A stretch of 63,130 bases of DNA from Planctomyces sp. Its GTDB lineage: Bacteria; Planctomycetota; Planctomycetia; Planctomycetales; Planctomycetaceae. Shown one piece after another: positions 26,804-35,924 of the stretch. Each line of letters starts with the position of its first letter. Positions within the stretch are counted from its first letter, which is position 1. The position numbers and the translations under genes were made by a program. Location of the stretch: positions 1-63,130 of the forward strand of contig JAEUIH010000042.1 in the NCBI GenBank assembly GCA_016795105.1, given 5' to 3'. The notes under the pieces were generated by a model that saw only the letters and a program-made list of their open reading frames with translations, had not been told where the DNA came from and did no database searches.

Positions 26804-28276
26804 ATGAATCCGGAAGCGGCTGAAGTTCCTTTGAATGCAATGATCGCGGGCGTTGTCGTCCTTGGGATGCTGGGACTCAGCCTCCTGATGATCGGGTTCT
26901 GGGTCGTCCGCTATATCCAGTTCGGATTCATCCTCCCCGATGCTCAACGCGGCTATCTGCGAATTCCCTGGCCGGTGACAGTCGGTGGCATTGTGATTGC
27001 AACTTTCCTGGCAATTGTCGCAACAACAATGTCAATCACAGCCAGCGATGAGTTCGCTGCTGCGAAACCAGTCGCTGCAGAGGATCAGACGGATCGGTCG
27101 GATCGGTCGGATCGGTCGGATCAGTCGGATCAGTCGGATCAGTCGGATCAGTCGGATCAGTCAGATCAGTCGGATCAGTCAGATCAGTCAGATCAGTCAG
27201 ATCAGTCAGATCAGTCGGATCGGTCGGATCAGTCAGATCAGTCGGATCAGTCAGATCAGTCGGATCAGTCGGATCAGTCGGATCAGTCGGATCAGACAGA
27301 TCAGACAGATCAGACAGATCAGACAGATCAGACAGATCAGACAGATCAGACCAGAACAAAGCAGATGACGCCGGAGATGATGTGGGGGGGCATGATTCAG
27401 ACGCTGATTCTGGATTTGTTCCTGTTTGGTTTGTTTGGCGTGATGGTGCTGGCATTCAGTTTGATGGGGCGAGTGCGTCGGAGCACGACGTTGTTTCGCG
27501 AGACGAGTGGGCGGCCTGAGCTGGAGACAGCAGCACTGGTGTCGGGTTCATCCACGGCTCCTGCCTCATCGACTGGTCGAGCAAATCAACCGCCTGTGGC
27601 ATCCCTTTGGCCGGACCTCGACGATGAGACCGCGAATACTTCGGGGACGCTCATCAGTGTATCGGACGCTGGTTTGATGCCGATTGGTTCTCAGGAGAGC
27701 GGCATTGGCTCCGCGGAGAGTGACCTTGGTTCCGGAGAGAAAACATCATCCGGAGAACCGGAATTGTTTTCTGCGGGTGTTGTCGAAGTGGAAATGGTAT
27801 CTCCGGAGCGATTTTCATTTCTGACAGAGCTTCGATATGCGAGCGAAGTGTTTTTAGCTTCGTACCTGCCGACAACGATGCTGCGACTGGCGATGATCAT
27901 GATCGTGACTGCGGTCACTGGAGAGCAGCCTGACCAGCATCCGTTTCTGGAGATGATCAAGAATGGCCTGGACTGGCAGCTGATGGCCATGATCTTTGTA
28001 ATGGCGGTGATTATGGCACCGATCGTGGAAGAACTGTTTTACCGAGTGGTGCTGCTGGGTGGTATCGTGCAATTTGGCTCGCTGAAAGTCGCGATGCTCG
28101 TCTCCTGCATTCTGTTCAGTTTTGCTCACGGATTTCCTGATTCTGTCGCACTGTTGCCACTGGCCGCTGCTTTGGGGTACACATACATCCGTCGGCAAAG
28201 TTATGTTACGGTGATGCTGGTCCATTTTCTGTTCAACGGATTCAACATGATCCTTGCCGGAATTGGCTTGCTTTAG
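26804..28276 (+). CDS. CPBP-family (CAAX/Abi-type) intramembrane metalloprotease with Ser-Asp-Gln repeat linker
   Basis: The 490-residue membrane protein has two N-terminal helices (about residues 14-35 and 58-80). A 90-residue hydrophilic repeat of mainly Ser-Asp-Gln triplets (residues 94-183) follows, then a third helix (TLILDLFLFGLFGVMVLAF) and a Ser/Gly linker. The C-terminal CPBP domain, about 340-490, has all three signature motifs: EELFYR (409-414), FAHG (440-443) and HFLFN (474-478). CPBP proteins are glutamate-type intramembrane proteases or scaffolds, and the client here is unknown. The repeat is a 9-bp minisatellite, so length changes keep frame. It is followed after 62 bp by tyrS. 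Confidence 0.88.
   Translation: MNPEAAEVPLNAMIAGVVVLGMLGLSLLMIGFWVVRYIQFGFILPDAQRGYLRIPWPVTVGGIVIATFLAIVATTMSITASDEFAAAKPVAAEDQTDRSDRSDRSDQSDQSDQSDQSDQSDQSDQSDQSDQSDQSDQSDRSDQSDQSDQSDQSDQSDQSDQSDQTDQTDQTDQTDQTDQTDQTRTKQMTPEMMWGGMIQTLILDLFLFGLFGVMVLAFSLMGRVRRSTTLFRETSGRPELETAALVSGSSTAPASSTGRANQPPVASLWPDLDDETANTSGTLISVSDAGLMPIGSQESGIGSAESDLGSGEKTSSGEPELFSAGVVEVEMVSPERFSFLTELRYASEVFLASYLPTTMLRLAMIMIVTAVTGEQPDQHPFLEMIKNGLDWQLMAMIFVMAVIMAPIVEELFYRVVLLGGIVQFGSLKVAMLVSCILFSFAHGFPDSVALLPLAAALGYTYIRRQSYVTVMLVHFLFNGFNMILAGIGLL
27083..27352 (+). repeat. 9-bp coding minisatellite, 30 units (GATCAGTCG and variants)
   Basis: Thirty tandem 9-mers fill exactly 270 bp: one GATCAGACG, three GATCGGTCG, a mixed block of GATCAGTCG and GATCAGTCA with one GATCGGTCG, six GATCAGACA and a final GATCAGACC. 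They encode mostly Ser-Asp-Gln, then Thr-Asp-Gln. Every unit carries a GATC. All three frames on this strand are open here, which explains several spurious overlapping open frames. Confidence 0.97.
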
Positions 28277-28338
28277 CCAAATCCATTGAACTCGCAGATT
28301 CTTTCGACGCTTGAAATCAAGGCTTATAGTCGTCCACC

Positions 28339-29565
28339 ATGAAGACATCGTTTCCACCCGTAGAAGAACAACTTCGCATATTGACTCGTGGCGTCGAGAA
28401 AATCGTACCCGGCGACGAGCTGGCAAAAAAGCTGAAGCACAGCCGCGACACAGGGACTCCATTGAGGGTCAAATACGGGATTGATCCGACAGGAATTGAT
28501 GTCCATCTTGGTCACACTGTACCACTCCGCAAGATCCGTCAGTTTCAGGATCTGGGACATCAGGCGGTGATCATTATTGGTAACTACACAGCCCTCGTCG
28601 GTGACCCAAGCGGTCGCGATGAGGCTCGCAGTAAACGGCTGACAGCGGAAGAGGTCGACAACAATGCTCGCGACTATCTTGCTCAGGTCGGCAAGGTCAT
28701 TGACCTGAGCCGAGCAGAAGTTCATCGCAACGGTGACTGGTTCGGCCGGATGGCATTTATTGATATTCTGAGCCTGTGCAGCCGAGTCACTGTTGCTCAG
28801 CTGTTGACTCGAGAAGACTTTGCCAAACGCTACCGTGAAGAGCGGGCCATCTTTCTGCACGAATGTCTGTACCCGGTGATGCAGGCATGGGACAGTGTGG
28901 AGATCCGATCCGACGTGGAGCTCGGCGGAACAGAACAGCTTTACAGCTTTATGCTTGCTCGAGACCTTCAGGCTCAGCAGGGACTCAACCAGCAGATCGG
29001 GATGATGTCTCCCATTCTGGTTGGACTGGATGGCATTCGTCGCATGGGTAAGAGTCTCGGCAACTACATTGGCATCAGTGAACCTCCGTATGAGATGATG
29101 AAGAAATTCATGCAGCTCCCGGACGGAGTGATGAAGATGTACTTCGAACTGCTGACCGAAGTGCCGCTGGAAGAAGCTGATCAAATGCTTGCCGGTCATC
29201 CGAAAGAGGCCAAAGTGAAACTGGCGCGGACGGTGATCTCTCAATATTACTCTGAGGCCGATGCTGAGGAAGCTGCGAGTCGCTGGCAGCGGGAGATCGG
29301 TGGTGGTGGTTTGCCGGCCGAAATCCCGGAAGTCGGGCTTGACCGTTCTAAGCTTCAGGACGGCAGTCTGCCCGCATTTAAGCTCCTGACGGAACTTGGA
29401 CTCTGCGATTCCGGCGGGGATGCTCGACGCTTGATCGCTCAGGGTGGCGCAAAGCTGGGTGAAGACCGTGCTGCGGTGGATTCATACGATCAGCTGATTG
29501 CGGTGAGTGATGGGTTGATTGTGTGGGCAGGGAAGAAGAAGTATTGCCGGGTGCGTCTTGGGTAG
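28339..29565 (+). CDS. tyrS: Tyrosyl-tRNA synthetase
   Basis: TyrS charges tRNA-Tyr with tyrosine. The 408-residue protein has the HIGH-like motif HLGHT (56-60) in YGIDPTGIDVHLGHTVP and the KMSKS-like RMGKS (235-239) in DGIRRMGKSLGNYIG. A C-terminal S4 RNA-binding domain follows (LPAFKLLTELGLCDSGGDAR, then RLIAQGGAKLGEDRA). The catalytic core and length fit the TyrRZ-type bacterial enzyme, in which HLGH replaces the HIGN-type motif. No ribosome site is visible before the ATG. A half R2 repeat follows the stop. Confidence 0.96.
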   Translation: MKTSFPPVEEQLRILTRGVEKIVPGDELAKKLKHSRDTGTPLRVKYGIDPTGIDVHLGHTVPLRKIRQFQDLGHQAVIIIGNYTALVGDPSGRDEARSKRLTAEEVDNNARDYLAQVGKVIDLSRAEVHRNGDWFGRMAFIDILSLCSRVTVAQLLTREDFAKRYREERAIFLHECLYPVMQAWDSVEIRSDVELGGTEQLYSFMLARDLQAQQGLNQQIGMMSPILVGLDGIRRMGKSLGNYIGISEPPYEMMKKFMQLPDGVMKMYFELLTEVPLEEADQMLAGHPKEAKVKLARTVISQYYSEADAEEAASRWQREIGGGGLPAEIPEVGLDRSKLQDGSLPAFKLLTELGLCDSGGDARRLIAQGGAKLGEDRAAVDSYDQLIAVSDGLIVWAGKKKYCRVRLG

Positions 29566-29574
29566 TTGTGGCGG

Positions 29575-29619
29575 TTTAACCACGGAAGACGCGGAAAACA
29601 CGGAAGAACGGCAGGGGTG
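29575..29619. repeat. Half copy of the R2 repeat (left arm)
   Basis: TTTAACCACGGAAGACGCGG, then AAAACACGGAAGAACGGCAG, matches the left arm of R2 and begins 10 bp after the tyrS stop. The right arm is absent. The gap ends at the stop of the 1334-residue gene. Confidence 0.65.
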
Positions 29620-29736
29620 CGTTTGGCGTCCAGCAGATTGATGTATAGCGGGAGAATGATCGAGTGTTGTGTTTTCTGCCCTCATCTTTTGCCAACTGAG
29701 GCTGCGGAGGGACGGAGTTTGCCTGATGGGTGTGAT

Positions 29737-32700
29737 TTACGGTCTGCGTCGTGAGCCTGGGTCATTGCTGCGGCGGGCAATTGCGGTGAGTTGCTTGTCA
29801 AGTACTCGTGCTGGAATGGTTGTAAAATCTCCTTCGTGGAGACTTTCCATCAGTGAGTTGTTGCGAAACTCCTGGACTCGATCAAGCTCACCCGCGATTC
29901 GCTGCATCCATTCCGGTGCTTCAATACCGGAACCAATTCGTTCGGACATATACGCGTCGATCTGTTGGCGCAGAACTTCGAAGTTTTGGGCAGCTTCTTC
30001 TTCTGTTATCTGTCCAGCCTTTGGAAGACAGCGCGAGACCATGGCCACCATACGGTTCTGTGTCAAAGCGCCGATGATTCGTTCGCAGACGTGATCGTGC
30101 AGAGTTGGAAGCCGGACGCCGTATTCGTTTTCGAGATTCTTCAGTTCGTCGACAAATGATTCAGCAAGTTCAGCCGTTTCATCCAGAAGGTAGGCTTCAA
30201 CAAAATCGGCGAGATCATCGGCATTGACGCGGACCAGAGTCTCATAGGCGATCTGCCATGGAAGTGTATTCCAGTCGAAGCGATCGTAGAGTGCTTCGAG
30301 TCTCACGAAGTCGAGCAGGCAGTAGAGCCGGTTGCCATAGTCCGAATACGTAGTCGTCGTGTTATATTCCAGGAATCGTTCAAAGTTATCAACTACGGCT
30401 TCGTAAACGAATTCCGCCAGATCGATCGCATCGTCACGATCGATCACTCCCTGTTCAATATCTTCGAGCAGCTTTACTCTTTGAAAAGGTGCCACATTTG
30501 TTTCGAGCTCTTCGAGCAGAGCTTCAGCACCATGATGGACGATTGCTCGTGCATTTCCGAGTGTCAGCATTCGGGTATGGAACAGGTCTTCACCGTATTG
30601 CGTGATAAAGTCGCGGACTTCTTCGGCCCGCTGATCATCATGGAGGTCTTCAATCACGGAGAGTCTCATTGAACCGCTGTGTCGAATCCAGAGTTCGGTA
30701 TAGGAATCCAGCAACTTCTGAATTCGCTTAAACACATTGTCCAGCGGAAAATTTGCGCGTGTCTTCCAGCGACTCGCCGAATGCATGATCGCCTCCACAG
30801 AACACGAGAGTCCTGTTCGATAGAGGCGGTCGAATTCTGTCACCGCCTGTCCCAGCGGACGAGCCGTCTTTTCCATCTGCAGGGCGATCTGAAGCAGCTG
30901 AAACGTTTCTTCCAGCAGACCGAGCCTTGGTAACTGACTGAGCATCGTGCGGATCAGTGCCTGCAGCGTTCGGGCTTTCAGGATTGTTGCGGGATGTCCG
31001 CCATTTTCAAACGGTACATACAGCAGTGGTCGCTTCTTCAGTTCCTGGCACAGAGGTCCAAAACAGGCCTGCACGCCATCCGGGTCACGCGTAAAGATGG
31101 CTGACAGCATCAACGAGAGGTGATGATCGAGAGAACGACTTTCTTTGTCACGTGTCGGGACCTCTGCGAGAACAGCTCCGATCATTCGTTCCGCCATCAG
31201 GAATTCGACAGTGGTCGAGAGCACATTCTGCATTAACAGAAAACGACACTGGAGCTGTACATCGTATTCGAGGTTCGCTTCCAGATCGGCAGAAAACGTC
31301 GTGATTTCAAAATCACGAACTTCCTGCACCAGATCACCGAGTCCATCAAGGATCTTGCGGATGGTTCCGAGCCATTCGCGGAGGTGAACTTTGATACTAT
31401 CATCAATGACGAAGTCTGAAACAGTAAGCCTTGAGATCGAGACGGCAGCAAGTCCCCACAGTGAACCAACGGTATGCAGGAACTTGAGACGAGGTTCAAT
31501 GTGACGATAGAGAACTTCAAACTCAGTGGTTCCCGGTGCCGAGCCTTCATCGATTGTATCACCGACGTTACCGTCATCGGTGGAGTCTCGGTAAGTCACT
31601 CCATCACGTGAGGCTCCGTATAACGCCGATTCATCGTCGTCCGGCGCATCACCACTGTCAAACAGGTTATGCAAATCGAGTGCATCGCCTTCATCACCGG
31701 GCTGATCTGCTGAAGGCCCCTGATTTTTTCGCCGAGTATCGGCGAATTCGCTGAGGGTGGGCACGTTCCAGAATGGTCCGGCATTCGCCTCCATGAAGGC
31801 AAACAGACGCCGGAGCATGGTCCAGCGATTTGTTGTGTCCTGATCAAAGCAGACAGAATTCACAAGTCGATTCAGAAGGGTGTGGATTGAGTGTCCGCCA
31901 TTTTCAAGCCGCACCGAGTCTGCTCGACTGAGCCACTGCATGAGCAGCCCCATGGCCGCAATGTGTTCTTTGCGTTCAAGAAGACTGCTGACAACCTGTG
32001 CGAAGCAGCTGGTGACATCAAACGATTCCGCATGTCGCCGCCAGATTGACATGTCCGCGACGGAACGATCAGACGTACGCCATTCTGTTAACGCCTGTGC
32101 CACCATCTGGGCAGCTCGAACGGATTGCATACCGTGAATATGCGTCAGATCATTCACGGTGGTCGTTGCATAGCGGTCCCATTCTTCAGCAAGGGACTGG
32201 AACTGCATCAGGACCGAATCATGGATGGCAGACTGACCAGAGGCTGCTGCTTCGGTCATAATCAGAGCACAAATGTCGAAGATCTGCTCCATCAGTTCCA
32301 GAAGGACTTCAACTCGGTTGTCTGGTATGGAATCTTCTCGAGCAAAGAAAAGCGGGAACTGTCCCTGAAAGCCCAGAATATTCCACGGATCAATGATCGC
32401 TCCACACCGAATTCCTCGATGAAGCAGCCCAATCACTTCTGTAAGAAGTTCCTGAGCGGATTTCAGTTTTCCGGCTCGGGCATCGCGCCGAATTGTGACG
32501 AGGCGCGACTGAATGTCGGACTCAAACCGTGCCGACACGCACGGTATCACAGATGCTTCCTCGCAGCTGGCCGCTTCAAAGCCCATCGTTGCATACATCC
32601 ATGACAGATGACGATGCTGGACCTGATCCGCTCCATACTTGGCAAGCTGCATATTCAGCTCGTGCCGAACATGTCCAAACGGCTGACGACTTTGCTTTGC

Positions 32701-33741
32701 CAGTTGTCGAAGCCGTTTTCCTCGTTCTCCTTTGGTCGAGTCCAGTAGCTGCTGGTAAAAGCTGTCGCGCTGTCTCGCTACAATCGGGAGCAGCGTTGTC
32801 AGCGAAACACCGGAATCGTAAGTCTGAGGTCCGGACCCGCTGATGGCAGATGCCATCAGAATCGTTCCGCAGAGAACGGCGGACGCGTCTCCCAGCCGCT
32901 GCTCTCTTTGTTTTGGTTCTTCAGATTCGATCCACGACACAAGTGAATCAAGGATCAGCTTTCGAATTACAAATCGCCGAAAGAAGCCCTTTGTATCAAT
33001 ATCCTCGGGGTCCCATTCGCCAAATACATAATTTGTGCGTTTATTCACCGGATGCAGATGGTCATGAGCTCGAACATCGACGCAGAGTTCCGCCATGCGC
33101 TCAAATGAGAAGTGTGCCGGAACGGTCAGATCATCCGGCAGTTGTTTCATGAAGGCGATGGTTGCGTCAATGATGTCTTCGTAGCGGCCCGTCGCGGAGC
33201 CAACATCTTTGAAATACAGCGGAACCGGACAGAAACGTTCATGATCGTAGACTTCTGCTCGACGACCGTTCTCGAGTACAGCAGCAGGTCGGTAGCCCAC
33301 AAAGAAGTTTAGCCTGGAAAGGCTGGCGGTAATGGTTTCGGCCCGCGGCTCGGTTGTCCAGGGTTCACCATGTTCAAGGACCGCTTCAAACATGCGAGCG
33401 ATCAGGAATGGGTTAAAGAAGTCCGCATCCTGCAGATGGGCCAGTAAGTCAGAATGATGAGACCGATAGGCGGGTAGTAGATGATCAAGTGTCAGAACGA
33501 TCGCGGCCTTCGCCTGAGTGATCTCAGAAAATGCAGGTTCCTGATCCTGTCTGAATTGTTCCAGAAGTCTTAGAGCTTCGTCACGGAGCAGGGCTGGGGT
33601 CGCATTTGTTCCCAACTCCCGAAAGATCGTGTTCAGGCAGCCGCGAAATCGCGAATTGGGTGCCCCATGGGAAAAGTTGAGGTAGCCAAGCAGGTCGCGC
33701 CAGCAGGATTGCAGTTCTGCAGAATCGGAACTTCGAGCCAT
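29737..33741 (-). CDS. Large hypothetical protein, mostly helical, 1334 residues
   Basis: I do not recognise this protein. It has no signal peptide or membrane helix and appears almost wholly alpha-helical, with many amphipathic helices (for example ALLRDEALRLLEQFRQDQ and AEELVDAIDLAEFVYEA-like stretches). A low-complexity acidic region lies around residues 690-750 (DSGDAPDDDESALYG). Motifs such as AHDHLHPVNKRTNYVFGEWD near residue 220 and YRPAAVLENGRRAEVYDHE near 155 look conserved but match no family I know. Base use and the very long clean frame argue that it is real. It stands alone between tyrS (convergent) and the R4 array. No ribosome site is seen before the ATG. Confidence 0.85.
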   Translation of the reverse strand: MARSSDSAELQSCWRDLLGYLNFSHGAPNSRFRGCLNTIFRELGTNATPALLRDEALRLLEQFRQDQEPAFSEITQAKAAIVLTLDHLLPAYRSHHSDLLAHLQDADFFNPFLIARMFEAVLEHGEPWTTEPRAETITASLSRLNFFVGYRPAAVLENGRRAEVYDHERFCPVPLYFKDVGSATGRYEDIIDATIAFMKQLPDDLTVPAHFSFERMAELCVDVRAHDHLHPVNKRTNYVFGEWDPEDIDTKGFFRRFVIRKLILDSLVSWIESEEPKQREQRLGDASAVLCGTILMASAISGSGPQTYDSGVSLTTLLPIVARQRDSFYQQLLDSTKGERGKRLRQLAKQSRQPFGHVRHELNMQLAKYGADQVQHRHLSWMYATMGFEAASCEEASVIPCVSARFESDIQSRLVTIRRDARAGKLKSAQELLTEVIGLLHRGIRCGAIIDPWNILGFQGQFPLFFAREDSIPDNRVEVLLELMEQIFDICALIMTEAAASGQSAIHDSVLMQFQSLAEEWDRYATTTVNDLTHIHGMQSVRAAQMVAQALTEWRTSDRSVADMSIWRRHAESFDVTSCFAQVVSSLLERKEHIAAMGLLMQWLSRADSVRLENGGHSIHTLLNRLVNSVCFDQDTTNRWTMLRRLFAFMEANAGPFWNVPTLSEFADTRRKNQGPSADQPGDEGDALDLHNLFDSGDAPDDDESALYGASRDGVTYRDSTDDGNVGDTIDEGSAPGTTEFEVLYRHIEPRLKFLHTVGSLWGLAAVSISRLTVSDFVIDDSIKVHLREWLGTIRKILDGLGDLVQEVRDFEITTFSADLEANLEYDVQLQCRFLLMQNVLSTTVEFLMAERMIGAVLAEVPTRDKESRSLDHHLSLMLSAIFTRDPDGVQACFGPLCQELKKRPLLYVPFENGGHPATILKARTLQALIRTMLSQLPRLGLLEETFQLLQIALQMEKTARPLGQAVTEFDRLYRTGLSCSVEAIMHSASRWKTRANFPLDNVFKRIQKLLDSYTELWIRHSGSMRLSVIEDLHDDQRAEEVRDFITQYGEDLFHTRMLTLGNARAIVHHGAEALLEELETNVAPFQRVKLLEDIEQGVIDRDDAIDLAEFVYEAVVDNFERFLEYNTTTTYSDYGNRLYCLLDFVRLEALYDRFDWNTLPWQIAYETLVRVNADDLADFVEAYLLDETAELAESFVDELKNLENEYGVRLPTLHDHVCERIIGALTQNRMVAMVSRCLPKAGQITEEEAAQNFEVLRQQIDAYMSERIGSGIEAPEWMQRIAGELDRVQEFRNNSLMESLHEGDFTTIPARVLDKQLTAIARRSNDPGSRRRP

Positions 33742-33943
33742 TGTATTATGAGAACTTCAGGTCGGGGTAAATCCGTTTAATTTGACACGCCAGCAGAGCT
33801 GTTTCGTGGTCACGCAGTTTAGAGAGTCATCATCCGGGTGGGTACCGTTTGCCAGGAACGGATTTCCCAGAAACATTTCATTTTTCGCGCCCTACAGCCG
33901 TTCGACCAGTGGTTGAGCCCGATTTTTCAGTATGAATCGGACA

Positions 33944-34276
33944 AAGTAGCAGGCAGACTCCGTCTGCCGTCCGCCTTGAGTACCTGGTGCTTTTGAAACG
34001 CAATGGTAGCGAAGCAGGGGTGGCGGCGGACGGCACTCGGAGAGTGCCTGCTGCTTTAACGCAGACTCCGTCTGCTGGATGCGGTGCTTCTTGATGGCTG
34101 GTCGAAAGGCACTGGTTGTGTGGCCAGCGCGGCGGCGGACGGCACTCGGAGAGTGCCTGCTACTTTAACGCAGACTCCGTCTGCTGGATGCGGTGCTTCT
34201 TGATGGCTGGTCGAAACGCACTGGTTGCGTGGCCAGCGCGGCGGCGGACGGCATTCGGAGAGTGCCTGCTACTTTA
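33944..34276. repeat. Three tandem copies of a 109-bp palindrome-bearing repeat (R4)
   Basis: Copies start at 33953, 34061 and 34170. Each begins with the palindrome GCAGACTCCGTCTGC and ends with GGCACTCGGAGAGTGCC then TGCTACTTTA. Copy 1 differs in the middle; copies 2 and 3 are near identical. The last copy supplies the TAA stop of the GntP gene. The outer 10 bp AGTAGCAGGC and inner GCCGTCCGCC of the left end of copy 1 are exactly mirrored at the right end. The rest of the 532-bp gap (33742-33943) shows no gene. Confidence 0.9.
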
Positions 34277-35794
34277 CCAACCCTTTAATGGAAGAACCAT
34301 GGCGTAAACGACCGTCAGCGTGAAGCTCGTCATGCCAAGGACAACCAGAAGCGGAGACCATGTTTTGAGTGCTTCGGTGTCGGTGAGTCCACTCATTCGA
34401 GCGAAGATCCAGAACCCGCTGTCATTCATCCACGATCCTACCAGGGAGCCGCCTCCGATGGCTGTGGCGAGATAGACGGGGTTGAAGCCGAGTTTATCTT
34501 CTGAGAGGCCCATAGCTGCCATCATGCTGGACACAACAATCATAGCGGTGGTGCTGGATCCCTGAGCAACCTTCAGAACTACAGCAAGGCCGAAGCCAAG
34601 TGTCAGAGCGAGCAGACCGGAAGCCGCCTGATTTGCGAAAGATTCTTTGATGACTCCTGCGACGTTCGTTTCTTTCAGCATTGCACCGAATGATCCTCCG
34701 GCTGCGGTAATCAGAATGATCAAGCCACCGCTCAGCAATGCCGTTTCACAGGCTTCTGCGACGTCTTTGAAACTGGGCTTTCGAAGTCGCATCCAGGTGA
34801 TGACGGCGAGGGCCATGGAGATCAGCAGGGCCAGGTCAGGGTCACCGAAAGAAGCAGTGAATGGCTTAAGTGTTGTCCAGATTGTTGAAGTGGCTGCTAC
34901 CGTGGCATCAGCTGCCGGGGCCGAGACTTTGGGGATCATCGCTGACACAACCGTATCTGCAGTGATCAGAACGACAGGGAGCAGAACCGGAAGAATCGCT
35001 TCGAACAGCGGGACCTGCATCGTTTCCTGTTCACGAAGAGCAACGGCAGCGGAGTCGATTTTGGATTCATCTTCGAGTTCCGGCAGTTTTGAGATCTGAA
35101 CATTGCGATTCAGATATGCGGCTACGAGCATAGCAACGGCAGCAGATGGGGCGGCGACCATTAGTCCCACGCAAATCATGAGTCCCAGTGAGACGCCAAG
35201 ATTTGCCGCCATAGCTGCCGGGCCGGGGGTTGGTGGCACGAGTGTGTGTGTGACAGCACCACCCGCTGCTATTGCACAGATATAAAGCAGAAAGTTCTTT
35301 CGAGTGGTTCGGTAGAGTGAGTTTGCCAGTGGTATAAGCAGATAAAACACGGTGTCGAAAAACACGGGAATGGCGAGAACGAAGCCGCTGCTCATCAGAG
35401 CCCACGAAGCGCGTTTTGCCCCCAGCAGTTTCAGAAATGCAACGACAATTCGGTCTGCCGCACGACTTTTCATCATGGCTTCACCGATAACTGCTGCGAA
35501 GCCAATCACCAGTCCGATTTTTTCGCAACTGGTACCGAATTCTTTTGCCACTCGTGAAACCCAGGTTTCCTGTTTGGTCGGGTCATCGTGAGTCGGTGGC
35601 GCGGGTGCCAGAAAGCTGACGACGAGGGCTGCGGTGATCAGCGCGATAAACGCATTGACTCGCCACCTGAGTATGAGAGTCAGCACAACGGCGATGCCGA
35701 TGGCAACAATCAGAAAAGGGTGGAGAAAGGGTTGAGGTGCTGCGAGGGGTGTGTCTGCTGCAAGAACATTCAGCATCAACGGTAATTGCCACAT
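34274..35794 (-). CDS. GntP-family gluconate:H+ symporter-like permease
   Basis: This is an inner-membrane carrier of the GntP/citrate-type family with about 12-14 hydrophobic segments over 506 residues. Family motifs include IGFAAVIGEAMMKSRAADRI, FVLAIPVFFDTVFYLLIPL, GGAVTHTLVPPTPGPAAMA and the late AQGSSTTAMIVVSSM, all diagnostic of GntP. Sugar acids such as gluconate are the usual cargo. GAGGTG 9 nt before the ATG at 35794 fixes the start. The TAA stop lies in the third R4 copy. It follows rny by 130 bp on the same strand with a strong stem-loop between, so it probably has its own promoter or is attenuated from rny. Confidence 0.93.
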   Translation of the reverse strand: MWQLPLMLNVLAADTPLAAPQPFLHPFLIVAIGIAVVLTLILRWRVNAFIALITAALVVSFLAPAPPTHDDPTKQETWVSRVAKEFGTSCEKIGLVIGFAAVIGEAMMKSRAADRIVVAFLKLLGAKRASWALMSSGFVLAIPVFFDTVFYLLIPLANSLYRTTRKNFLLYICAIAAGGAVTHTLVPPTPGPAAMAANLGVSLGLMICVGLMVAAPSAAVAMLVAAYLNRNVQISKLPELEDESKIDSAAVALREQETMQVPLFEAILPVLLPVVLITADTVVSAMIPKVSAPAADATVAATSTIWTTLKPFTASFGDPDLALLISMALAVITWMRLRKPSFKDVAEACETALLSGGLIILITAAGGSFGAMLKETNVAGVIKESFANQAASGLLALTLGFGLAVVLKVAQGSSTTAMIVVSSMMAAMGLSEDKLGFNPVYLATAIGGGSLVGSWMNDSGFWIFARMSGLTDTEALKTWSPLLVVLGMTSFTLTVVYAMVLPLKGW

Positions 35795-35867
35795 CGTGAA
35801 GGCACCTCAATCAGTCTCAGGTTGAATCAGATTGAAACAGATCAGAACTTCAGCCGTGCTGCCATGT

Positions 35868-35910
35868 CGGACGGTGTGTCCCGCATTCGTTCTGCGGAGC
35901 ATACCGTCCG
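35868..35910. promoter_or_regulatory. Nested stem-loop between rny and the GntP gene
   Basis: CGGACGGTGTG pairs with CATACCGTCCG, and an inner CCGCA pairs with TGCGG around a 7-nt loop. It gives a 43-nt two-part stem. There is no U-run on either strand, so it is not a textbook intrinsic terminator. It may be a 3' end stabiliser for rny or a leader for the permease. Confidence 0.65.
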
Positions 35911-35924
35911 GAGTCAGGCTTCAA

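Noticed and set aside
27036-27455. Minus-strand frame of 139 codons rich in Asp-Pro-Thr repeats, and a plus-strand Arg-Ile-Ser frame over the same DNA
   Set aside because: Both are produced by the 9-bp minisatellite, which is open in many frames; the Ser-Asp-Gln frame belongs to the protease with flanking membrane domains.
28324-29244. 306-codon minus-strand frame antisense to tyrS
   Set aside because: It is a shadow of the conserved tyrS frame, with no family motif and no start signal.
33953-34276. Insertion sequence
   Set aside because: No transposase frame; 109-bp tandem units with palindromes only.
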